In this document: piece after piece, positions 54,763 to 64,000 of the stretch | Numbering within the stretch: the first letter of the stretch is position 1 | Layout of the letters: each line of letters starts with the position of its first letter | Source of the DNA: Przewalskia tangutica | Taxonomy: Eukaryota > Streptophyta > Magnoliopsida > Solanales > Solanaceae | Assembly (NCBI GenBank): GCA_029844215.1 | Contig: CM056725.1 | Span: forward strand, 55,217,609 to 55,281,608 | Direction: 5' to 3' | DNA: 64,000 nucleotides | Program-made: the position numbers and the translations under genes | The notes under the pieces: generated by a model | The model's input: the letters and a program-made list of their open reading frames with translations, nothing else | Databases searched by the model: none | Told to the model about the DNA's origin: nothing

Positions 54763-57700
54763 TGTTATACCCCGTATTTCCAGAGTATGTACGTGAAGGC
54801 GTACGTATAAAAGTTTAAAGCCTTGAGTAGGCAAAGTGGCTTGGCCGAAAATTATTTTGTTCACAACACCCGTTTAGAGTCGTTTTTCGACGAAACGTTT
54901 TCACAGCTTTCGTAGGGAAAATTCCGGCTATGTCATTTCTAATTTTTGCGGATTTTTCCGAGAGACGAAACATTTTGGACCAACAAGAGGGCGCCACTTG
55001 GCACCCTCTCATTGGTGGCGGGAAAGTGGACGACTTGGGTGGGTTTTGTCAAGTAGTTGGTAGGATATTTTTATGGTAGATGGATAAGGTGCACTTGGCA
55101 TGATCTTGACCCTACACTTGCTATGCACTTGGCATAATCTTGGCCATTGGTTGGCCTTGGCTTGACCTATAAATACCCCCTAAGTTTGAAGACTTCTTCA
55201 TCCTAAAAATCTCTAAGTCTTGAAAGCTTTCCTCCCCCGCCCGTCCTTCTGGTTCTCGTCCTCCCCCCCTGTGTGAGGCCTTGTAGCCGAGAGCCCCTCT
55301 CCCCCCTCTTGGCCGAGAGTACCCCCCCCCTAGTGGGGTAGGCCGAGGGGTGTACACCCCCCCCTAGCCTAGTTGCTTTCGTATAATACCCCCCCCCCCT
55401 TTGTGGTGTAGAAATACTCTCCAAGTATTGTTATAATGCCCAAATTACCTTAGCCGTATACCTTGTAGTATTCTAAGGTTATACTTATACGAAAAGCCCA
55501 GAAATACTATTATACTTCCCTTCAGTCACAAAACCGAAACCCTAAGGAAAATCTCCATAGTTAGTTGGAGTATTAAGTAGAAGTTGGTTAGAACTTCTAA
55601 GGGTGGTTTGGAGCGGGTCGAGCGCACGGAGTCGAGCTAAACGTTGACCAGATCGACATTTAAACTCGGATAATTATGGGCTTATCGAGGTAATTATCTT
55701 GACCTTCTATTGTAATTGGAAATTACATATTGTAGGAATATATAGTTGAAGTATACTATATATAGAATCGAGCGTAGTTATCGCAATGTCTTTTGACTTA
55801 AGCTTGAATAATACTTACGAATGTCTTGCGACTTAAGCCCGAATTTTAAGAAGTGAATCAATCAGTAATTACATAGGGCGTATCAGACATGAGGCTTGTG
55901 TAGTATTACCGTGAGTAGAATTGTACACGCCCGGTTAGGCGTGCAAACCCCCGGTTGGCTTGGCGGCCTCGATAGAGAGAGATTTACGCCATTGCGGGGA
56001 GGTCTTTGCGAATTTTCTCGTAGAATATGGAACGATGAGATCTAGATGTTAATAAAGCGCCTTGTGGCCTTATAGGTTGAAGTACTACGTGTGGTGCGAT
56101 CTACGTGGCTTAAGGAGCCGACGGTTGAAGTACTTGGAGCGTTTTGCTATTAGTCGGACTGCCGCGAGGTATGTGAACCTCTTCCTATCTTTCTAGCATG
56201 ATATGTGTATAACTATGTAGTACGGTAGACGTACATGTGTTAAAAGTATTTGATTGATTTAAAACATAAAGGGTTATAACGGCTTTATGGGAAGTTGGTT
56301 ATAACCTTTATGTAGATAAGAAAAGCTTTGTGATTGTTAAAAGGTAATCGATTTGACTTATAACTGACTTGATGTGTGATAATAAAGAACTTGAAGTCTT
56401 TCATTAAGAAACCCTTTTCGAAAGAAGAGTAATACTTGGTTTAGAGAACTTAAGAGTTATACTAGCTTTATGGAAAGTTAGGTATAACGTCTAAATGAGA
56501 TAAAAAGAATGGCTATTTGATCTTAGAAGTTAAGAGACTTGATCTTATAAGATAAGAGACTTAACTTAATTGAATTGATTTGAATGTTGTAAGATGTGTG
56601 AAACCTCATTCGTGAGTAATGAGTACTTGGTTGTTGAAAGGAATAATGTTTTACTGATTTCGAAATCGAATGTGTATCGACAAACCATCGCGGCGTTAAT
56701 AAAGGAAAATGTATTGAATAATTAAGTATTATTAAAACCAGAGAAACCTCCATCTGCATAGAAGCTAAGATGAGACAAAATGATATTACATTTTCTAGAT
56801 CATGGCCGCTTAATAAGGTTGATTATGAACAAGAATAACTCTACTACCATGGCATATGTTACTAAATTGTTTTAAAAGAGATTAAGACATTGAACTATGA
56901 AACTTTCCTAAAAAGAGACTTGTGTAAATGAAATTAGGCAAATTGGAACTTTAGGGAAAAGAAAGGCATAGTGTTGCCTTAATTTGGTTTTAAAAAGGAA
57001 AGTATGGGAGTTATTTTGGTTTACTTAAAAGATGTAAGTCACTCTATTTTATACTACGGGTATCGGGTGACTTTTATAAAAGAATGAATCTCTTAAAAGG
57101 AATTTAACGACGTAGTACTTTAGGTTAAAACCCGGACCTTGGCATAAAATGAAAGTACTTCGAGTTGTTGTGAAACCTGCCTATGCTTGTTGTTGTGAAA
57201 CCTGCCTATGCTTGTTGTTGTGAAACCTGCCTATGCTTGTCGTTGTGAAACTTGCCTATGCTTGTCGTGATAGCCATTGTTGTGCAAGAATTGTGTTTCT
57301 ATACTACCGTGCCTCTCGATGGAGGTTGGTTGACTTGTTGAGAACTTACTTGACGCGCTCGCAGCCGACGGAGAAATTCCACCGCACGTTCGCTGATTGT
57401 GTTACTTTTGCTAATCGCTTTGGACATACCGACACGATCGTGGCGCACGGGTATGCTTCCATTTTGATGCTGCTTTATTGTTTCCCTTTGGGCATACTGA
57501 CACGATGCGTAGCGCACGGGTATGTTTCCATTTGGAATGCTGCTTTATTGTTTCCCTTTGGGCATACTGACACGATGCGTAGCGCACGGGTATGTATCCA
57601 TTTGGAATGCTGCTTTATTGTTTCCTTTGGGCATATCGACACGACGCGTAGCGCACGGGTATGTTTCCATTTGGAATCTTTGTCTTATTGTTTCCTGGAC

Positions 57701-58366
57701 ATACCGACACGATGCGTAGCGCACGTATGCTCCCATTTGGATTGTTGTCGTGTTGATATCATATCATGATCACGGCGGTGAGGAAGGAATTCCACGGGCA
57801 CGAGTGATGATTTGGAGGGCGTGAGTCCCTGACTTAATATGACTGTTTATATGTTGTATACTGTAGTTTGGTTATCATACATGTCTCCTGCTTTATATAG
57901 ACTGCTATGATTTCATTTACGATTTTACGCTTCACATACTGTACTGTCAGATCGACCTCCTTCGGGGCCGCGTTCATGCCGCAGTGTAGAGGTACATCGT
58001 CGTGGGTCCTCGCTCTAGGATCACATTTCAGCGTGTTGAAAGCTCCGTTCCTTCTGAGGCTTATCTTTAGGTTTCCCGAGTTGTAGTCTCTTGTACATTC
58101 AGGGGTATGGCGGGGCCCTGTCCCGTCATTGTTGTTGTAAAAATCTTAGAGGTCTGTAGCACTGTTGTGGGAAGGGTTTTGTAAAAAGGATAACTGTTCG
58201 GGTTTTTATGTATATATATACTGAAGGCAACTGTTTTGGTTGGCCTGTTTATCTATCATGTCTCTCATTTCATGTTTAAGGTTTTTTTTTATTTCCGCTG
58301 ATTTTCTCTGATGTTGTATCACTAGGGTGCCCGGTAGGCACGATCACGCCCGGTTCGGTCGTGATG
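54763..58366 (+). repeat. 3' LTR of element B (3.60 kb)
   Basis: It runs from TGTTATACCCCG to about 58366 (...GGTCGTGATG, expected GTGACA). TATAAATA is at 55168-55175. A tandem repeat lies at 57415-57745. It has the same layout as 39772-43342. The palindrome is altered here (CTGATTTCGAAATCGAA, 56654 on). No gene is present. Confidence 0.93.
57415..57745 (+). repeat. ~71-bp tandem repeat of B (3' LTR), about 5 copies
   Basis: The second copy of the array at 42415-42745, with the same number of units. Confidence 0.88.
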
Positions 58367-58371
58367 ATTAT

Positions 58372-58861
58372 CATACATGTCTCCCGCTTTATATAGACTA
58401 CTATGATTTCATTCTGATATTTTGATTTCACATACTTGGTACTGTGATCGACCTCCTTCGGGGCTGCGTTCATGCCGCAGTAAAGGTACACCGCCGTTGA
58501 TCCTCGCTCTTGGTCACAGCTCATTGGGAAGCTCCGTTCCTCCGGAGGCTTATCTTGGTATAGTCCCCTGTTGTTGTAGGTGCTTACATTCAGGGGTATG
58601 ACGGGGCCCTGTCCCGTCGTGGTTGTCCTATCATTCGTAGAGGTCTGTAGTGCTGTTGTGGGCAGGGTTGTCATGGGATGTAACTGTTCGAATTTAAAGT
58701 TTTCATATATACATGCCGAAAGGCAATTTTTCTCAAATTATTATTTCATACTTCATGTTGTTTCATGTTATTGTTTTATATTCCGCTGATTTCTCTGATG
58801 TTGTATCACTAGGGTGCCCGGGGTAAGGCACCAGTCACGGGCCCGGGTTCGGGTCGTGACA
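58372..58861 (+). repeat. Solo LTR C, right part
   Basis: It resumes CATACATGTCTCCCGC after B and ends ...GGGTCGTGACA at 58861, followed by the ATAAG duplication. No PBS follows. Confidence 0.93.
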
Positions 58862-58866
58862 ATAAG

Positions 58867-61468
58867 TCTACCACATCAGGGAAACCGTACCAAAAGATAA
58901 GCCTCCGGAGTGAAAGGCTTCCTGCCAAAAACTGAACAGAGATCCTAAGAGCAAGGATCACCAACCTGTGTACCTATCACCTGCGGGCATGAACGCAGTC
59001 CCCCGAAGAGGGTCATAACAAAAATAGTATGGAAATGTAAATAAAATGCAATAACCAAATCATGTCTGTATAAAAGAATGCCCTTTTAACTCCTGAAATC
59101 AATCATATATTAACCATTCCTTTCCTTCTTTCAATAAAATTTAACAACATATTCTTACATACATACTTAAAAGTTTAATCCAGTCTTTTTCACATAACTT
59201 ACATATCTTACATAACATAATCCGGTCCATTTATGGACACGGTGTCGATGAATCATGTGACATAATAATCCGCCCGCTGTGGTGCTCGGTTCGTGGAATC
59301 ATGTAGCATAATCCGCCCGCCGTGGGGCTCGGTGTAAGATGACGAACCCGCCTATGTGTAGGCTCGGGGTAATATGGCGTAATTCGGCCTATGTGTAGGC
59401 TCGGTGTATCTCATAACGTAATCCGGCCTATTTGTAGGCTCGGTGTGATTTTCCTTACGTAACATTTTAAACCGTCTTATTACTTCTTCTTAAGTCGTCA
59501 TAACAACTTCCCATAAAGCTGTTATAACAACCTTTCATTTTAGAGAACTTAAGACACTTTTATTCTTACAACATTTAGGAAAAGCGATCCAAAGATACTA
59601 CATACATACATACTTAAAAAGAATCATATCGTTTAAAACTTCATAATCCTTAAAATACAATCAAAGTTCTTAATCTTAAAACTTCATAACATACTTCCTT
59701 TCAAGCCCAATTACTTATACAAAAAAAAATATAAAGTTCCATACCTTCCAAAACCAAGTAATTTATTCCCTTAAAATCATATAACTTCAAGTCATTCTTG
59801 AACATAAAATCCACTTACTTACTTTAAACAAATCAAGGCACATAGCCTTTAAATCAAATCTCAAAATTTCCTAACCATTCTTACCAACGTCTCCCATAAG
59901 ACCTAGTAAGGACTTAGGACAATTTAAACATACTTTTAATTTAGAATCAACAATGTAAATACTTCTTAACTTCTAAGAGTAGAGGGAATCTTGAAATATT
60001 ATCACATGGATATTTCATACGTAGGATCATGCCAAAGAAAGAAGAGGTTCACATACCTCGCGACGATTGTCGACAAGTAGTAAAATGCTCCAAAGTACTT
60101 CAACCTTGAGCTATTCCATTCTTCAAGTAGGATACGCTATACTTAGTTCTTCAACCTATCATGGTCACAATACGTCCATTAACCTCTTACTTCAAACGTA
60201 GAATATTCTAAGTGCTAAGTCGCCAAATTCTACAGAAAATCGAACAGCACCTCCTTTGTTTTTACTTACCTTGCCACCTTTTTCAAGGCTGAAATACAAT
60301 AACCAAACAGCCCCAATTGGCTCACAACAATAAAGAAGGTAGTCCAATACAAATGAATAACCAAACAGCCCCAATTGGCTCACAATTTAGAAGGTAGTCC
60401 AATACAAATGAATAACAAACTACAAGTCCAAATTCGGCCATCTTGAGTTCAACAATACCTATTCTTATCCAATTTCTATTTCAATCCAAGTTATTAGCCT
60501 AACATGATATCAAGTCGCATTTGATTATAACAACCAATTTCTTCAAGTAAGTAACATGCGACGATTTCTAATAAACGACCAATTAGTAATCAAATTTTCA
60601 AGTGGCTTGCACAACATTTCGGATTAAGCTACTAGCAATCCATAATACTTATAAACTTCAACATACCAACTTCATGCTATCAACATGTGAAGCTAACAAC
60701 AACAATATAAATACATAATCTTGTAACACCTTAAAAGACAAGATTATACCTTAACGATTCTTAATCCAAATCCAAATCCGAAGTCGCGCCTTAGTAGTTT
60801 AGAGCCTCTCCAATATACTTCAATCCGCTTGTTGAGACCCTTAGAACAACACCAACAACTTTCCTTCCAACTTCCAATCCAAAACCTAGAAAGCCACTAG
60901 GTTTTCACTTTGCGACTAATACGAAAACTATCTTTTTACGAGATTTTTCTATTGAGATACACTCACTATACACTTAGGAACCTTGGTTTAAAGTGGGGAG
61001 ATTATTGGACAACAAACAAATTTTTTTCCTTCTTTGAAATGGGGAACCCGAGAGCTCTACAAGGAGTTTCTTCAAATTCTTGTGAAATATGGCTAAGTGT
61101 TGGTTCTCTCTTGCTACTAGTAGTATAATAAAGGGACATGGAGGGTTAAGATGTAACCAAATGGGTGGTTTAGATGAAGTCTTACAAAATATCAAGACTA
61201 ATTGACCTTGACTTAGTCAACTTTCTCATGCCACAAATTGCAAGACATTAGTCATCCAAGACTTATGGTAAATGACCATATTGGCCATGCCTAAATTCGA
61301 CCAAGGCATCATAAGGGGAGGTGACACGTGTCGCCCTCCCATTCATCACAATAATTCGTTTTCCGACAAATCCATAATTCCGATAAATTTTTACAAGTCT
61401 CAAATCTTAACACTTGTGAGTTCTTAAGTACTACCTTAAAACATGTCTTGTAAATACGGGGTGTAACA
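58867..61468 (-). repeat. Solo LTR D, right part
   Basis: This continues D to ...GGGTGTAACA at 61468 (minus-strand LTR start TGTTACACCCCG). The total is 2.89 kb. The inverted repeat GGTGACACGTGTCGCC lies in U3 near 61320-61335. A tandem duplication of about 60 bp around CAACCAAACAGCCCCAATTG stands at 60300-60400. The leader motif is at 59495-59530. No gene is present. Confidence 0.92.
59220..59455 (-). repeat. LTR minisatellite, D-type, about 6 copies
   Basis: Units of about 35-45 bp carry AATCCGGCCTATGTGTAGGC-type cores followed by TCGGTGT. They fill the LTR variable slot. Confidence 0.75.
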
Positions 61469-61791
61469 CCTCGCTCATAGGATCACGGTTCTGCGTATTG
61501 GGAAGCTTCGTTTCTCCGGAGGCTTATCTTTTGGTATGGTTCCCTGTCAGTGTAGGTACAGGTACATTCAGGGGTATGGTGGGGCCTTGTCCCATCATAG
61601 TTGTTATGTCAAAAACTCTTAGAGGTCTGTAGTCCTGTTGTGAGTTGGGTTGTGTAAAGGATAAATGTTCGGGTTTTGATATATATATATGCAGAAAGGC
61701 AACATATCGGTTAGTCTGTTTCTTGTATTACATTGTTACATGTCTATGAGTTTTATTCCGCTGGTTTTCTCTGATGTATTATGTTATACCC
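61469..61791 (+). repeat. 3' LTR remnant of E, part 2
   Basis: It resumes CCTCGCTCATAGGATCACGG after D and matches 33940-34250. It is cut at ...CTGATGTATTA by F; the last ~50 bp should lie right of the window. Confidence 0.9.
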
Positions 61792-64000
61792 CGTATTTCC
61801 AGAGTATGTACGTAAGGACGTACGTAGAAAATTTGAACTTGAGAATTAGGCTTGGCCGAAATTTATTTGTTCACAACACCCGATTAGAGTCGTTTTTCGA
61901 CGAAACGTTTTCACAGCTTTCGTAGGGGAATTTCCGGCTATGTCATTTTTAATTTTTGTGGATTTTTTCGAGAGACGAAACATTTTGGACCAACAAGAGG
62001 GCGCCACTTGGCACCCTCTCATTGGTGGCGGTAGATTGGACGAAATGGGCTAGTAAGGCACGTTTTTTGTGCCTTGGCTAAAGTCAAGGGTTGGTAGGAT
62101 ATTTGTGTGTAATAAATCCTAGCCCTACACTTGCCTAACACTTGGTTTAATCTTGGCCTTTGGTTGGCCATCCCTTGACCTATAAATACCCCTCTCCCTT
62201 TGATGAATTCTTTATCCTTTCCACAAATCTCTAAGTGTAAAAATCCCCCCCTCTCTTGTCGCGTTCTCGTCCCTCCCCCCCTTGGCCGAGAGCCCCTCCC
62301 CCTTGTGTGGCCTTGTGGCCGAGACTTCACCCCCCCTCCTAGTGGTGTTGTTCTCGTATAATATACCCCCCCTCTTGGTAGAAATACTCTCAAAAGTATT
62401 GTTATAATGCCCAAATTACCTTAGTCGTATACCTTGTTGTATTCTAAGGTTATACCTATACGAAAATGCCCAGATATACTATTATACTTCCGTCAGTCAC
62501 AAAACCGAAGCCCTAGGAAAATCTCCATAGTCTGTTGGAGTATTGTGTAGAAGTTAGTTAGAACTTCTAAGGGTGGTTTAGAGCGGTCGAGCGCTGAGTT
62601 GAGCTAAACGATTGCCCAGATCGACTTTAACTAGGATAATTATGGGCTTATCGAGGTAATTATCTTGTCCTCTTTGTAATTGGAAATTACATATTGTTAG
62701 AATATATAGTTGAGGTATACTATATATAGAATCGAACGTAGTTATCGCAATGTCTTTTGACTTAAGCTGAATAATACTTACGCAATGTCTTACGACTTAA
62801 GCCCGAATTTAAAATAGAATACCGAAATGTAATTACATAGGGCTGTATCAGACAGAGACTTGTGTAGTAGTACCGTGGAGTAGAATTGTACCCGTTAGGT
62901 TAGACGATAACCCCCGGTTGGCTTGGTAGCCTACCGATAGAGGAGATTTACGCCATGTGCGGGGAGGTGTCCGAATTTTCGGTAGAATGTTCTACGATGA
63001 GATCTAAATGTTAATAAGCGCCTTGTGGCCTTATAGGTTGAAGTACTACGTGGCGCGATCTACTTGGCTTAGGAGTAGCCGACTTGGAAGTACTTGAGCG
63101 TTTTGCAATTAGTCGATACTCGTCGCGAGGTATGTGAACCTCTTCCTATCTCTTCTAGCATGATATGTGTGAACTATGTAGTACGATAGACGCATACGTG
63201 CTAAATGTATTTGATTGGTTTAAAACATAAAGTGTTATAACGCTTTATGGGAAGTTGTTATAATACTTTATGTTTGTAAGAAAATACTGGTCTTTAAAAG
63301 GTAATCGATTTGAACTATAATCGGCTTGTTATGTGTTAGTAAAGAACTTGAAGTATTTCAAAAGATTTTTGAATCATTTTGAAAGAAGTAATACTTGGTT
63401 TTTGCAAAACTTAAGAGTTATACTAGCTTTATGGGAAGTTAGGTATAACGGCTTAAGAATGTTTTATCGATTTCGAAATCGTAACGTATCGACAAACCAC
63501 CGCAGCTAATAAAAGGAAATGTTTTGACTAATTAAGTATTATTAAAACCAAGAGAAACTTCCATCCATGTAAGCTAAGATGAGACAAAATGATATTTCCT
63601 AGATCATGGTCTTTGTAATAAGATTGTTATAAACAAGAATATCCTACTCACATATAAGACTTATGTTTCTCAGATAGTTAAAAGAGAATTATATTCTTAA
63701 CTGAATAAGACTATGAACTACGAAACCCTTCTAAAATAAGAAACATGAACATTGGAAAAGAAGGTTGCTACTTGATTTTTACAAAGAGAAGTAATTGATT
63801 TACTTTAAAAAGATAATCACTCTATTTTTCATATACTACAGGTATTGTGTGGTTTTTGTGAAGTAACGTATCTTTTAAAGATTTAATGTATGAAGTACTT
63901 TGGGGATAGGTACCCGAACTTGTTAGTAGAAAGTACCTTGTGTGAATAACCTGATTGTATTGGTTTGTGATAGCCTTGTAATACTTTCTTGTTGATTTGA
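61792..64000 (+). repeat. LTR of element F (start only, runs off the window)
   Basis: It starts TGTTATACCCCG inside E's LTR. TATAAATA is at 62181-62188, with the usual leader motifs. Many family motifs are altered in the CAG/CTG manner (ATCGATTTCGAAATCG near 63466). Whether F is a solo LTR or a full element cannot be seen. Confidence 0.9.

Noticed and set aside
54815..55012. Identical 65-codon minus frames at 54815-55012 and 39824-40021
   Set aside because: Identity follows from the two LTRs of B; the frame reads antisense to U3 and has no known motif.

Overview
The window is intergenic heterochromatin of a flowering plant. I see no host gene in it. Essentially every base belongs to Ty3/Gypsy LTR retrotransposons nested inside one another. 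The evidence is long TG...CA terminal repeats, primer-binding sites matching plant initiator tRNA-Met (TGGTATCAGAGC), purine tracts next to the 3' LTRs, target-site duplications, and chromoviral Gag/Pol domains that include a C-terminal chromodomain. The species cannot be named from this sequence.

Layout, with letters used throughout. J (minus, 1-5667, left end outside) has a gag-only interior and one LTR. I (minus, 5670-15810) is a full-length, pol-bearing chromovirus with two LTRs of about 2.55 kb and frame-broken Gag-Pol. G (plus) has a left-truncated 5' LTR (15811-17715), a pol-less interior (17716-20285) and a 3' LTR (20286-33370) split by H. H (plus, 22051-31700) belongs to another family: two near-identical 2.9 kb LTRs, TSD CCACT, a decayed Gag-Pol that lacks the reverse-transcriptase core, and an open integrase-chromodomain frame. 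E (plus) is the deepest host visible on the right: an LTR remnant (33371-34305), a near-complete gag with one stop, a deleted rear interior, and 3' LTR pieces at 36156-36526 and 61469-61791. E is interrupted by D (minus solo LTR, TSD CCTCG). D is interrupted by C (plus solo LTR, TSD ATAAG). C is interrupted by B (plus, two 3.6 kb LTRs, TSD GTTAT), and B by A (plus, two 3.4 kb LTRs around a 2.2 kb gag-only interior). F (plus, 61792 to the window end) is a further LTR inserted in E. The stack E>D>C>B>A is five levels deep.

How the elements relate: J, A, E, G and B form a gag-only, pol-less (TR-GAG type) group. They share LTR termini, PBS, PPT and leader motifs with the pol-bearing element I, so an I-like relative is a plausible supplier of enzymes. 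J, A and E keep or kept the capsid region. G and B share one capsid deletion. Where pol should be, J, G, B and A carry a shared non-coding module with a hairpin (8-bp stem, 14-nt loop) that shows a compensatory base-pair change in A. The LTRs are mostly transcribed leader: the TATA box lies only about 400 bp into a 3.4-3.6 kb LTR. Each LTR type carries a different tandem repeat at the same position.

A caution on data quality: many differences between sister copies are not ordinary mutations. They are local rewritings at CAG/CTG sites (CTG to TCG, CAG to CG or CGA), seen even between the two LTRs of one insertion and inside three primer-binding sites. This looks like a base-calling artefact at methylated CHG sites, so many apparent frameshifts may not be real.
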